Shown: positions 12,521 through 20,397, numbered from the stretch's first letter. The stretch is 29,308 bases of DNA from a virus (IMGVR_UViG_3300037621_000132:1-29308); one strand, 5' to 3'. The notes: a model not told the origin generated them from the letters alone. Numbers and translations are program-made.

Positions 12521-12901
12521 TTATTTTTTAGTGTAATTCCAACGTGCTTTTGTGCCTCGTATATCGTAATGTATAAAAGAAGAATAAATACCAATTCCAC
12601 CTTGTAGCATTTCTCCCTTACTTATTAAATCCTCTATTATTTTAGATAATTCAATAGGCAACATACCTTTAACAACAATATCTGCTGCCCTTCCCATTAT
12701 ATGTTGTGAATCTTTTACACCTCCAATAGATTCGTTGTATTCTTGACTTCTCCAAGCTGAATTAATTTTTATTGGTTTTTTTATATAATTTCTTAAAACC
12801 TGTAATTGATTTGCAACCTTAACCATATTATGATATATGTTTATTGGCATTTCACTTCCATCATTGCAATCAAACTCCTCTTTACTAAAGTTTTTTGTCA
12901 T
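12521..12901 (-). CDS. Endolysin, M15 family D-Ala-D-Ala/L-Ala-D-Glu peptidase
   Basis: A 126-residue peptidoglycan peptidase of the M15_3 type. The zinc ligands are visible: H67 and D74 in SQHIMGRAADI, and H111 in HYDIRG; INSAWRSQEYN before them is the usual substrate-side motif. It has no signal peptide and no separate wall-binding domain, so it needs a holin to reach the periplasm. It cuts peptide cross-links of the host wall at the end of infection. A small membrane protein gene overlaps its start and a holin-like gene lies downstream. Confidence 0.9.
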   Translation of the reverse strand: MTKNFSKEEFDCNDGSEMPINIYHNMVKVANQLQVLRNYIKKPIKINSAWRSQEYNESIGGVKDSQHIMGRAADIVVKGMLPIELSKIIEDLISKGEMLQGGIGIYSSFIHYDIRGTKARWNYTKK

Positions 12902-13013
12902 TGTATTTTTTATTTAATAATATTTTAAATAAGAAAAATATTAATGTTAATGTTACTAAATTAATATGTGCTTCTCCACACATACCTGTTAAGTGTTTTA
13001 TAGTTTCTAACAT
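12885..13013 (-). CDS. Small membrane protein in lysis group
   Basis: A 42-residue frame: MLETIKHLTGMCGEAHINLV, then a hydrophobic segment (about 18-33) and a basic tail (LLNKKYNDKKL). The GMCGEAHIN-plus-membrane-segment pattern looks like a small protein I associate with lysis regions in flavobacterial phages. It overlaps the endolysin start by 17 bases. It could be a second holin, antiholin or lysis accessory protein. Confidence 0.6.
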   Translation of the reverse strand: MLETIKHLTGMCGEAHINLVTLTLIFFLFKILLNKKYNDKKL

Positions 13014-13016
13014 TTA

Positions 13017-14087
13017 TTAAATTTTATAGTTAATACCAATTTTTAAACTTTCTATATTTCTATCCCAATAGCGTTGTTTTGTTATTTCAGAAAATATGCC
13101 TAAATGCTTATTGATTTGTATTCCAAAAACACCACCATAGCTATAATCAATCCACTTATCATTACCAATAAATTTTCCGTACGAGTATTTTGATTCACCT
13201 TTAATTAATTTATGATGAGGTAATATATTATAATAGGTATGAATCCAATATTTAGAACGATAATGATAAAAATCTAAACCAATAACGCTAGATAAATCTG
13301 CAAAATTTCCAATTAATGCTAATTGTTCTTCATTGTACTGATTAACTAATTGACCATAAACATTATTTCTATAATCTAAATCAGAGTTGCTTAATAATAT
13401 ACCTTGATTGTCATACCAAAAAAAATCATAACCTGATTCTCCAGTAATTACATTAGTCCACTCATAAGGAATATCTGTGTGTCCATAATCATAGCTTAAA
13501 GACCACCAAGAATTTTCTTCTAAATACTTTTGTATTGGATTATGTCCGTAAGCCTTGTCATAAGTTCTATACATAGCTCCAACCGATAATGATAGCTTTT
13601 TACCTATTGGTATTCTTAACCTTGCTTCTGCGCTCTTATAGTTTAAATCTACTAGCTCATTATCATTAAGCTCTCCTTTAACTAACCACCATTTAGATAA
13701 ATACCTAATAAACATTTCTTTATTTTCAAAAGACTTACCTTGTTCTCTGCCTTTAGAATATTCAAAAATATACTCTAATCCTTTAGCATAATTACCAATA
13801 TTACTTTTACTGCCAATATTAGTTTCATCTCCTATATAAAAACGATTTTTATCTTCATAATCAAAGTGAGCTAGTTTTCTAAACCCAAATGTCTTAATTT
13901 GATTGGATGGATTTCTAACTGTTGTTTCCTGTAACTCTGAATTTTGTGTTACATAAAAAGTTTTTTCTGATTGCAAAGAGTTGCTTTGACTATATGCGCC
14001 ATAAAATGTAGCATACTTAAAAACATCTTTAAAGATGTCTGCTTGTATGTTTGTAGTAAATAAAAGTAATAATATTAAATATCTCAT
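13017..14087 (-). CDS. Secreted outer-membrane beta-barrel-like protein
   Basis: A 356-residue protein with an N-terminal signal peptide (MRYLILLLLFTTNIQA, probable cleavage before DIF). The mature part is rich in alternating Tyr/Trp/Phe strands (RFYIGDET, KWWLVKGEL, WWSLSYDYGHTD, KYWIHTYYNILP) and ends in LKIGINYKI, the last strand and hydrophobic C-terminal residue typical of outer-membrane barrels. It would be exported by the host Sec and Bam systems. Such a late phage barrel protein could block other phages or release bound virions, but this is inference. I have seen similar unnamed proteins in marine phages. It lies between the lysis genes and two exported or membrane proteins. Confidence 0.7.
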   Translation of the reverse strand: MRYLILLLLFTTNIQADIFKDVFKYATFYGAYSQSNSLQSEKTFYVTQNSELQETTVRNPSNQIKTFGFRKLAHFDYEDKNRFYIGDETNIGSKSNIGNYAKGLEYIFEYSKGREQGKSFENKEMFIRYLSKWWLVKGELNDNELVDLNYKSAEARLRIPIGKKLSLSVGAMYRTYDKAYGHNPIQKYLEENSWWSLSYDYGHTDIPYEWTNVITGESGYDFFWYDNQGILLSNSDLDYRNNVYGQLVNQYNEEQLALIGNFADLSSVIGLDFYHYRSKYWIHTYYNILPHHKLIKGESKYSYGKFIGNDKWIDYSYGGVFGIQINKHLGIFSEITKQRYWDRNIESLKIGINYKI

Positions 14088-14090
14088 ATT

Positions 14091-14447
14091 TTAAAATTTA
14101 TCTTGTAATAATTTATCTATTTCTTCGTTAAGTCTTTCAGTAGTGCTTTCTGGCAATGTCATTGCTATACCAGCTTCAATTTTTACAATTAAATCTCCAT
14201 TGTTGTATAAACAAATAGTAGGTATAAATATAATTTTATCGTTATTGTGTATTTTATTATCTTTTTCTAAATAAAAAATACTAGTGTTGTACTCCTTAAA
14301 AGGTTTTAAAGAATAATCATCATTTTTAATAAATTCTGCACTGTATAAAACTATACTAATGTCATCCTTATAGGATTGAGCATTAAGAGTTGCAGAAGAA
14401 ACAAATAGGGCAATCGCTACACATATTTTATTTTTTAGATATTTCAT
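14091..14447 (-). CDS. Exported thioredoxin-fold-like protein without CXXC
   Basis: About 118 residues from the preferred start MKYLKNK at 14447 (an ATG four codons earlier, at 14459, is possible). It has a signal peptide (ICVAIALFVSSATLNAQS). The mature part has a thioredoxin-like order: a strand (DISIVLYSAEF), a second strand (TSIFYLEKD), then IIFIPTICLYNNGDLIVKIE, in which I-P-T takes the place of the cis-proline loop and is followed by strand-turn-strand. The CXXC redox site is missing, so it would bind, not reduce. It overlaps the coiled-coil membrane protein gene upstream. The fold call is from pattern only. Confidence 0.55.
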   Translation of the reverse strand: MKYLKNKICVAIALFVSSATLNAQSYKDDISIVLYSAEFIKNDDYSLKPFKEYNTSIFYLEKDNKIHNNDKIIFIPTICLYNNGDLIVKIEAGIAMTLPESTTERLNEEIDKLLQDKF

Positions 14448-14730
14448 ATAATCTCTCATCCATTTTATTAAGATGCTCTTTTATCTCTTTGACATCTTCT
14501 TTAATGGTATTCATATCTGATTGAACACCTTCTACAACTGACCTTGTTAATTTGTCTTTGTAAGAAAATTCAACTTTAGATACTTCAGGCTCTGGCAAAG
14601 TCATAGCTTTGGCAATGTCAGCTTGCAAAACAAAGTACATTGATGATAATGAAACAGTAAAGCCTACAATCATGCTTATAGTTTTTAAGTCTAATGTCAA
14701 TTTTGTATTTTCTCCTATTTCGTGGCTCAT
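14428..14730 (-). CDS. Membrane-anchored coiled-coil protein, possible spanin/holin-like
   Basis: A 100-residue protein: residues about 15-38 form one membrane segment (LKTISMIVGFTVSLSSMYFV), followed by a linker and a strong coiled coil (about 65-98, TIKEDVKEIKEHLNKMDERL). N-in topology with a long periplasmic coiled coil is the plan of inner-membrane spanins (Rz-like). It lies four bases into the end of the upstream gene and overlaps the exported protein downstream. It carries the hexapeptide AMTLPE, which also occurs in its exported neighbour. A lysis-linked role fits the neighbourhood; the exact function is unproven. Confidence 0.6.
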   Translation of the reverse strand: MSHEIGENTKLTLDLKTISMIVGFTVSLSSMYFVLQADIAKAMTLPEPEVSKVEFSYKDKLTRSVVEGVQSDMNTIKEDVKEIKEHLNKMDERLYEISKK

Positions 14731-15167
14731 TTTTTATCTATTTGTTTTAGTTTACTAATTGCCCAATTAACGCCAGCACTACCTCCCCAAGCATCCCACA
14801 TAATACCGCCACAACCTTCAGAATAGGGAACATCTTTGTGTTGTTGATGTCTTTTAAAACTAGCCATTCTTGATATAGTATCTCTACTAATATTTTCTCT
14901 CCTAGCTAATTGACCAGCTCTAGTCCAACCTACCTGTGTTCCACAATCACTACCGTTTTTTTCTTTCCACTCAATAGCTCTTTTTGCGTTGTTTACTGCT
15001 CCGTCTGGGTAATCGTTATAGCTTTCTAGTTCTACTGCACTACCTTTAAAAGCATCATAACAAATTGCAATAGCTTGGTCTTTTTTGTGATAAGGCGTTA
15101 ACATAGGTACGCAACGAATCATAAATTCGCTTTGCTTTTCTCCTGATTTAGGTTTAGGAATTGGCAT
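14727..15167 (-). CDS. Conserved Bacteroidetes-phage protein of unknown function
   Basis: A 146-residue protein with two recognisable parts: an N-terminal PKPKSGEKQSEFMIRCVP... AICYDAF stretch, and a C-terminal part with NDYPDGAVNNAKRAIEWKE and SEGCGGIMWDAWGG near the end. I recall both parts from flavobacterial phage proteins, sometimes fused to head proteins or proteases. Several Cys (about four) and Trp residues suggest a compact domain, perhaps metal-bound. No catalytic site is obvious. It overlaps the coiled-coil gene by four bases and the upstream gene by 14 bases. Confidence 0.7.
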   Translation of the reverse strand: MPIPKPKSGEKQSEFMIRCVPMLTPYHKKDQAIAICYDAFKGSAVELESYNDYPDGAVNNAKRAIEWKEKNGSDCGTQVGWTRAGQLARRENISRDTISRMASFKRHQQHKDVPYSEGCGGIMWDAWGGSAGVNWAISKLKQIDKK

Positions 15168-15408
15168 ACTTAAATCCTTTAAATTGGTGACAACCTTCTC
15201 CGTTTACATTTACTTCGTATTCTTTCCAATCTTCGCATTCATCGTGCCAAAGCACATCAACTAAAAAACCACTTTCTCTTAATCCAAGTCTAGCAAATAA
15301 ATTATCAGATTTAGATTGTTTATCAATAAACTTATTAGCTATTAATTGACTAGGAAAAACGTATTTTCCAACTCTAATAGCTTTCTTTTTACTTTTTTTC
15401 TTTGTCAT
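15154..15408 (-). CDS. Small hypothetical protein
   Basis: About 84 residues from the preferred start MTKKKSKKK at 15408; an ATG at 15435 would overlap the upstream gene by 47 bases, not 20. A very basic N-terminus is followed by RVGKYVFPSQLIANKF and a C-terminal part with LWHDECEDW and GCHQFKGF. Two Cys and two His near the end could bind metal, but no known family is recognised. Confidence 0.6.
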   Translation of the reverse strand: MTKKKSKKKAIRVGKYVFPSQLIANKFIDKQSKSDNLFARLGLRESGFLVDVLWHDECEDWKEYEVNVNGEGCHQFKGFKYANS

Positions 15409-15535
15409 CTGTTTCTTCTTTAGGTATTGACTCATTTAAGATTTTTACAATCTCTTGTGCTTGTGCTAATAATGCAATAGGAAGCGTGTTAATGACTTGA
15501 TTTACTCTTGAAATTTGTTCTTCTGTAATTTTCAT
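15389..15535 (-). CDS. Small acidic helical protein (48 aa)
   Basis: A 48-residue frame (MKITEEQISRVNQVINTLPI... ...ETDDKEKK), likely two helices with a charged tail. It follows a -7 box (15559-15566) with a 24-base leader and overlaps the next gene. The pattern IxxxxxxLPIxxxxxxxxILNE resembles small unnamed proteins of related phages. Function unknown. Confidence 0.6.
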   Translation of the reverse strand: MKITEEQISRVNQVINTLPIALLAQAQEIVKILNESIPKEETDDKEKK

Positions 15536-15558
15536 AATTAAATTTTTAAGTTATTATG

Positions 15559-15566
15559 TAAATATA
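15559..15566 (-). promoter_or_regulatory. -7 box-like TATATTTA
   Basis: TATATTTAC on the minus strand in the short gap after 15572-15829, 24 bases before the ATG at 15535, similar to the distance at 11117. There is no TTG at 18-20 bases upstream, so it may be a weak promoter for the lysis/envelope genes. Confidence 0.35.
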
Positions 15567-15571
15567 CTAAA

Positions 15572-15829
15572 TTATTCTGGTAAATCTTCGTAGGCATCTG
15601 CATAACCAGATTCTAAATAAGATTCCATACTAGATACTTGCCCAGCACTACATTCGTCTTTATAAAAGTCGTTTGCTAGTAACCAAAGAAAGTGATCTTT
15701 AAGACATTGAAGCTTATCTTCTGTAGTTTCTGAATCTGCAGCTTGTGCCAATTGATCATCTATTTGGCTAACTATAACAGCCTTGTGGCTCTCTGGCGTG
15801 TTTTCTGTTGTTATTATGTTTCTATACAT
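15572..15829 (-). CDS. Small acidic hypothetical protein
   Basis: An 85-residue acidic protein (MYRNIITTENTPESHKAVIV... ...YADAYEDLPE) that is mostly helical, with FLWLLANDFYKDEC in the middle. It starts three bases after the fibre gene stop, so it is co-transcribed with the fibre and could be a fibre assembly or structural accessory. No family recognised. Confidence 0.55.
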   Translation of the reverse strand: MYRNIITTENTPESHKAVIVSQIDDQLAQAADSETTEDKLQCLKDHFLWLLANDFYKDECSAGQVSSMESYLESGYADAYEDLPE

Positions 15830-15832
15830 TAT

Positions 15833-17197
15833 TTATGATTTTAATAATTCAATTTCTGCTTTTAATTCTTGTATTGCTTTAACTAATATCGGCACTAGTT
15901 TTCCATAGCTTAACTCTAGTTTTTCAAGATTAGAATTGTTTACTAATTTTAAAGTATCATTGTCTATTTCTTTAACTTCTTGAGCTATAAATCCAAAATC
16001 TTTTTTTCCTTTGTTGTTTGAATAATACTTATTACCATCTATATCAGTTTCTTCTCTATTATCCCATACAAACTCTCTTGGTTGTAGTGCATTAATAAAA
16101 TTAAGTCCGTATTCTAAATCTTTAATATCTGTTTTATCTCTTTCGTCTGATAGTGAGGTTATAGCTGTAACTGCACAACGTAAAGCTGTAACACTAGAGT
16201 TACCTAATGTTATTACATTACTGTTTCCATTTCCAGCAGCTTGGTAACCAATAGAAGTTATGTTGCTTTCAAAGGTATTACCTACGCTTGTTTGTACACC
16301 TAATAATGTATTTTGCCCGCCAGCTGTTGGACTACCCATAGTCGTACCAATACAAACGTTACCACCTCCTGTTGTTATTGTTTTTAATGCTTGAAAACCA
16401 ATTCCAATATTACCAAATGCGGTAGAAGACCCAGAAACTCCTGCACCAGACTCATCTCCAATAAATGTATTTTGGATTCCTGTAACATATTTGCCAGATT
16501 GATAACCAATATTTGTATTAGAGCCACTAGTTGTAGTACTATATCCAGCTTCGTAACCTAGATTTGTATTTCTTGTTGCAGAAGTATTTGAGTAACCAGC
16601 TTGATAGCCTACTGAAACGAGTCCAGCAGCACTGTTTGACGTACCAGCTTGTCTGCCTATTAATACAGTTTCACTTGCAGTATTTGAATATCCAGCTAAA
16701 GGACCTAACATTGTGTTATTTGCACAACCATTACCAATGCTCCTACCAGATTGAAAACCTATTGCAACATTATCGTTTCCAGTATTTATTGTACGTAAAG
16801 CAGACCAACCTATCGCTATATTACCAGTTGCATTTGCTGTACCAGTTGCCTCTCCAGCTAAAGGACCAACAAAAACAGCAGTTCCACCAGTAAAATTTTT
16901 CCCAGCATCATTTCCGATTAATGTGTTATTAGCTCCACTCGTTAAAGAAGCTCCAGCATCAATTCCTAATATAGTATTTGCTTGAGGATTTCCACTTAAT
17001 CCACTTGGTACTTCTCCAACGTATAAACTATCTGTATCAACTAAACAATCTGTAAGACCATTTAAACTAGAAGCTCCACCACTACTTAAATTAGAGGGTG
17101 CTATTCTAACGTTGTCAGTTCCGTCATAACCTACAACGAAATCAACGTTTGCCGAATCTGTTTTTAAATCAAATTCACTAAATTTTTTATTTGCCAT
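15833..17197 (-). CDS. Tail fibre/spike with collagen-like barrel repeats and S74 chaperone domain
   Basis: A 454-residue protein. Residues about 75-330 hold a dozen or so imperfect repeats of the type NTxIGxxAGxxxTxGxx, as in YadA-type trimeric beta-roll heads. Residues about 350-454 are a Peptidase_S74 intramolecular chaperone: SLSDERDKTDIKDLEYGL has the catalytic Ser-Asp pair, then FGFIAQEVKEI and a C-terminal helix. The chaperone trimerises the fibre and then cuts itself off before the Ser. It would be the host-binding part of the tail. The N-terminus (MANKKFSEFD) is the probable virion attachment. It lies after the head-tail genes, away from the other tail genes. Confidence 0.88.
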   Translation of the reverse strand: MANKKFSEFDLKTDSANVDFVVGYDGTDNVRIAPSNLSSGGASSLNGLTDCLVDTDSLYVGEVPSGLSGNPQANTILGIDAGASLTSGANNTLIGNDAGKNFTGGTAVFVGPLAGEATGTANATGNIAIGWSALRTINTGNDNVAIGFQSGRSIGNGCANNTMLGPLAGYSNTASETVLIGRQAGTSNSAAGLVSVGYQAGYSNTSATRNTNLGYEAGYSTTTSGSNTNIGYQSGKYVTGIQNTFIGDESGAGVSGSSTAFGNIGIGFQALKTITTGGGNVCIGTTMGSPTAGGQNTLLGVQTSVGNTFESNITSIGYQAAGNGNSNVITLGNSSVTALRCAVTAITSLSDERDKTDIKDLEYGLNFINALQPREFVWDNREETDIDGNKYYSNNKGKKDFGFIAQEVKEIDNDTLKLVNNSNLEKLELSYGKLVPILVKAIQELKAEIELLKS

Positions 17198-17208
17198 TTT
17201 TTTTTATT

Positions 17209-17394
17209 TTATATTTCTAATGTTATATTAATATCTTGTTCAGTTAGTAAGAAATCTCCATTCTCTGCTAATACTTCAAAAAATGGTGTTGGACTGCAAC
17301 CAGCAATAGATTTGTAAACGCTTCCCCATTCAACTGTGTTGTCGCATACTCCATCTCCCCACCAAGTGCTAGTATATATTAATCCGTAACCCAT
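17209..17394 (-). CDS. Small protein with C-terminal LAENGDFLLTE motif
   Basis: A 61-residue protein starting MGYGLIYTSTWWGDGV. Its end, EVLAENGDFLLTEQDINITL, is clearly like the end of the tail-tip protein at 24989-27166 (EVLAENNDYLITENRFNII). Small proteins with such a motif are common beside fibres in Bacteroidetes phages. It is probably a virion protein or fibre accessory. It lies four bases after a small gene and 11 bases before the fibre gene. Confidence 0.6.
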   Translation of the reverse strand: MGYGLIYTSTWWGDGVCDNTVEWGSVYKSIAGCSPTPFFEVLAENGDFLLTEQDINITLEI

Positions 17395-17398
17395 CTAT

Positions 17399-17527
17399 TT
17401 ATTTTTTTTTGTTAAGTAGTTTATTACTACATTCCAACTGTTGTTTTGTGTCCACATATTTATCATTTAAATACTGTATTAATTTTACAATATTTTTATT
17501 TTTTTGTTTATATCTTATAATACCCAT
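17399..17527 (-). CDS. Small basic hypothetical protein (42 aa)
   Basis: A 42-residue frame (MGIIRYKQKNKNIVKLIQYL... ...SNKLLNKKK) that overlaps the connector gene by 13 bases and ends four bases before the next ATG. It is very basic and helical. The fit into an otherwise empty gap supports it, but its small size and AT-rich, Lys-rich content leave doubt. Confidence 0.4.
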   Translation of the reverse strand: MGIIRYKQKNKNIVKLIQYLNDKYVDTKQQLECSNKLLNKKK

Positions 17528-18030
17528 CCACCGAAATCTGCGTTTGCTGTATCTGGGTAAATATCATCTTGAGTATTTGAATTGTACTCTGGATACGTGT
17601 TTTGATTATACACCATAAAATCTATAAAGTTATTAGTGTAAAATTGTGCTATATCTCTATATTTTTCTACTAAATAATCAACCTCATCTTTATCTACTGT
17701 TATACTACTTTCGCTTGTGTGCTTATATACGCCACCATTAGCCACTGTATACGCTGCAAAAGGCATATAGCATACTAATGCCCAATAAATAGTCATAGGC
17801 TTCACATACGTCTCTAAAAGTGTCTTATAAGCTACGTTAGCTGGGTCGTCTACTGTACCAGCTATAATTAATGCTTGTAGCTTCTCAAGTAGTTTAGTTC
17901 CTAAATAGTTTTGTACCTCTGTATCTTGTGCAATCTCTACCATATAGATAAACTTGTCAGGATCAACCGAACCAGAAAGTACAGAATACCTTTTAATGTC
18001 TTTAGTTGTTATAAATAATGCTTTTGCCAT
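17515..18030 (-). CDS. Head-tail connector/head completion protein
   Basis: A 171-residue protein (MAKALFITTKDIKRYSVLSG..., VQNYLGTKLLEKLQALI, then a helix with VKPMTIYWALVCYMPF). This resembles the all-helical adaptor that docks onto the portal in Bacteroidetes phages (the DUF6712 type, as I recall it). It is directly after the portal gene, eight bases apart, which is the typical place. It would seal the portal and join the tail. Family name is from memory. Confidence 0.7.
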   Translation of the reverse strand: MAKALFITTKDIKRYSVLSGSVDPDKFIYMVEIAQDTEVQNYLGTKLLEKLQALIIAGTVDDPANVAYKTLLETYVKPMTIYWALVCYMPFAAYTVANGGVYKHTSESSITVDKDEVDYLVEKYRDIAQFYTNNFIDFMVYNQNTYPEYNSNTQDDIYPDTANADFGGWVL

Positions 18031-18038
18031 TTCTTATT

Positions 18039-19967
18039 TTATTTAGGGTATGCTCCTCTATTAGGCATATTCTCTGGCGCAATTCCAGCTTGTTTAGAAC
18101 CTGTTGGATTTTTTATATAACTTTCAGGAATAGTCCTTGTCTTTTTATAGTTGCCTAAATTCTCTGATGGCTCTGTATTGCTTTCTAATCTATAAAGCAC
18201 TTTTTTCCATTTGTGTCTACAGTAGATTCCGCCTTTAAATTTAAAGAGGTCGTAGGGTTGTCTATTATGCCCTAGTTCTCTATTTACTCCTTCTCTACTT
18301 GCTCTGTCAATATCTTCAATAGTCCATACAATACCAGCATTAGCCATATTCATCATGTTTCTACAAAAGTCTCTTTGCGATAAACTTGGTTTATAAGATC
18401 CTCTTGCGTAAGTGTATCTTATTTTATATAATCCGTTTTTTGAATCTAAATAACTAAATGAACTACCAGCATTTTTAGAATCTATTTCATCTTTTAAACC
18501 TAACAAACCCTTAATTTTAGATAGAGTACTTTTTTTCTCATTAATTAAGTAGTTTGCCCAATCTTTATTATCTACATCATCTTCTGCATCTATTTCATCA
18601 ACAAACACATATTCTTCAGACATTTGTTCTCCACTTTCTGCCAAATGACCTAATACATTTTTAGATTCTTCATCTGTAAGACTTGCTTTCTCGTGTGATT
18701 CACAAGGCATATACCATATCTCCCCATCCATTTCGTGTTCGTGATGTCCTTCACAACCTTGCTCTAATGCTTTAGCTTCTGCTTCTTCTATAGTTTTGTA
18801 GGCTTCTATTCCGTCTATTTTCTTTAGGCTCATTTCATAGCCAGTTTCTTCTTCTATAACCTCTTTAGTTTCAATCACATCTATATCGCTAAATTCAATT
18901 GGTTTAAGAGTCTTAAAGTATAAGTCTAATGCTATACTATTAACTGCTAAAATTGCATCAATACACTCCACAACTTGGTCTTGAAAGCATTGTATAACTA
19001 TATTATCAAATAACTGTGTAGCAGTTTTAATTTCTTCTGCATTGTTTCCTAATCCATCGTTACCTTCACGAATCCCTAGAAGCATTGGAGATGTAACCCT
19101 GTGTCCTACGATTAGCTTTCTAAAACATTCATCAGCTAAATACTGATAATGTTGAGGTGCATCGTTTAAAGGAATGTCATCTATTGTAGTTTTAGATTCG
19201 GAATTGTTATTAAAAGCAACGATTACTTTCTCTCCTCTGCTTCCAGTTAATTTGTTTAATACATCACTTTTAATAGACTGCATTTTGTCAGGGTCAGGGA
19301 CGCCGTTATTGAAATTCACAACTTTTGTGCCACTAAAACCATTGATACAGTCATTTATAAGGTAATCTCCTATCTCGTCCTCTAAAACAGCGTAAGGCAT
19401 CGCAGAAGACCAGTCTGGACTACTATAATAGTACTTTCCAGCTTCATAAGGCTTTAAAACGTACATTTCAACACCATTAGCTTTACCAAACCCAAAAGCT
19501 GGGATTCTTTCTGGTTTATGACTAGGTTTTAAATTATCCCAGTGGTTAGAGTAATACCAAGCCTCTATTTCTCCTTCATCATTGCATTTTTCTGCTCTTA
19601 ATGTCTCCATTGGAAAATGGTGTACCTGTTTTACTTTACCATCTTGATAAACTAACTGAAATGCAGCCATTCCTAGTACTTTGTAGTCATTTATGAATTT
19701 TCTTAAATCAGACTTCTTAAATAATGACATCATTTGAGCATATTGCTCTGGTTTTTTGTCTGCATTGTGTGCTGCAAGACCTTTACCATAAATCATATTA
19801 GAAATACCTATTGTAATAGCTCTATTAGTCGTTGAGTTGTTGTTTACATCAATTATGTAGTTAAAATAGTTATTATCTATTCCATATTGTACCCAATCTT
19901 TGTTTTTTAACTCTACGACCTCTGGTGCTGTATATGCTGCTAGTTTTGTTACGAAAAATTCGCTCAT
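18039..19967 (-). CDS. Portal protein with extra C-terminal domains
   Basis: A 642-residue portal. Residues 1 to about 370 form the portal core (KVLGMAAFQLVYQDGKVKQV, HRVTSPMLLGI, NAEEIKTATQLFDNI), which makes the dodecameric DNA gate. The extension beyond is unusual: a His/Cys/Glu block at about 401-425 (GCEGHHEHEMDGEIWYMPCE), an STLSKIKGLLGLKDEI helix near 476-494 that resembles the scaffold N-terminus, and a domain at about 514-592 with RDFCRNMMN, EGVNRELGH and FKGGIYCRHKWKK, seen to me in other flavobacterial phage head proteins. The extension may bind metal and contact scaffold or head. It shares an ATGA overlap with the gene upstream. Core call is firm; roles of the extension are inferred. 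Confidence 0.88.
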   Translation of the reverse strand: MSEFFVTKLAAYTAPEVVELKNKDWVQYGIDNNYFNYIIDVNNNSTTNRAITIGISNMIYGKGLAAHNADKKPEQYAQMMSLFKKSDLRKFINDYKVLGMAAFQLVYQDGKVKQVHHFPMETLRAEKCNDEGEIEAWYYSNHWDNLKPSHKPERIPAFGFGKANGVEMYVLKPYEAGKYYYSSPDWSSAMPYAVLEDEIGDYLINDCINGFSGTKVVNFNNGVPDPDKMQSIKSDVLNKLTGSRGEKVIVAFNNNSESKTTIDDIPLNDAPQHYQYLADECFRKLIVGHRVTSPMLLGIREGNDGLGNNAEEIKTATQLFDNIVIQCFQDQVVECIDAILAVNSIALDLYFKTLKPIEFSDIDVIETKEVIEEETGYEMSLKKIDGIEAYKTIEEAEAKALEQGCEGHHEHEMDGEIWYMPCESHEKASLTDEESKNVLGHLAESGEQMSEEYVFVDEIDAEDDVDNKDWANYLINEKKSTLSKIKGLLGLKDEIDSKNAGSSFSYLDSKNGLYKIRYTYARGSYKPSLSQRDFCRNMMNMANAGIVWTIEDIDRASREGVNRELGHNRQPYDLFKFKGGIYCRHKWKKVLYRLESNTEPSENLGNYKKTRTIPESYIKNPTGSKQAGIAPENMPNRGAYPK

Positions 19968-20299
19968 AATACCACGTATTCGTTAGTTGTTGTGTGTTTT
20001 GTATATACACCATCATTAATACTATAAGTACTAATAGTTTGGTCAGTACAAAATATATTGTCTTTATACACTACACTTGTTCCATTAAGAACAGAAATAG
20101 TATAAAATGTTCCTTTTTTTAATACAGGACTAAACGTTACATTCCCTTGCAAATAGTATCTATCAGTAGCAAATGTTAAACCAGAGTATGTTACTGGTTT
20201 GTTTGTGTCTTGGTCTGTAATAACAATACTATCAGCAGAATATTCTCTTGGAATAAACTTTAATTGTTGTGCGCTAGCACTTGTTGTTAGTATTATCAT
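19964..20299 (-). CDS. Small structural protein of flavobacterial phage type
   Basis: About 111 residues from the preferred start MIILTTSASAQQLKF at 20299; a longer frame to 20332 reaches close to the terminator and creates a false signal-peptide look. The body is all beta (KFIPREYSADSIVITD, FSPVLKKGTFYTISVLNGT, YKDNIFCTDQT). I recognise this pattern from an unnamed virion-type protein placed between tail tube and portal in related phages. It could be an Ig-like or head/tail accessory protein. It is preceded by a terminator and ends in an ATGA overlap with the portal. Confidence 0.65.
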   Translation of the reverse strand: MIILTTSASAQQLKFIPREYSADSIVITDQDTNKPVTYSGLTFATDRYYLQGNVTFSPVLKKGTFYTISVLNGTSVVYKDNIFCTDQTISTYSINDGVYTKHTTTNEYVVL

Positions 20300-20345
20300 T
20301 AAAAGCTTTTTTAAATAACAAAAAAAGGGCAAAAGTGTTTTATAT

Positions 20346-20373
20346 AAAAAAAGGGTAATCCGAAGAATACCCT
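20346..20373 (-). terminator. Terminator with UUCG tetraloop after tail tube gene
   Basis: On the minus strand AGGGTATTC, TTCG, GATTACCCT forms a stem with one mismatch and a C(UUCG)G loop, then seven T. It lies 25 bases after the stop of 20398-20928 and before the next ATG at 20299. Confidence 0.88.
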
Positions 20374-20397
20374 TAATTTAAGAAAAATTAATAAAAA

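Noticed and set aside
15833-17197. CRISPR-like or tandem DNA repeat in the fibre gene
   Set aside because: The repetition is at protein level (NTxxGxxAG units) with diverged DNA and no uniform spacers; it encodes a beta-roll fibre.
15833-17197. Diversity-generating retroelement acting on the fibre
   Set aside because: No reverse transcriptase and no template repeat were seen in the window.
20300-20332. Signal peptide on the 19964-20332 product
   Set aside because: The hydrophobic N-terminus appears only if translation begins close to the terminator at 20346-20373. Starting at 20299 gives a normal small virion-type protein.
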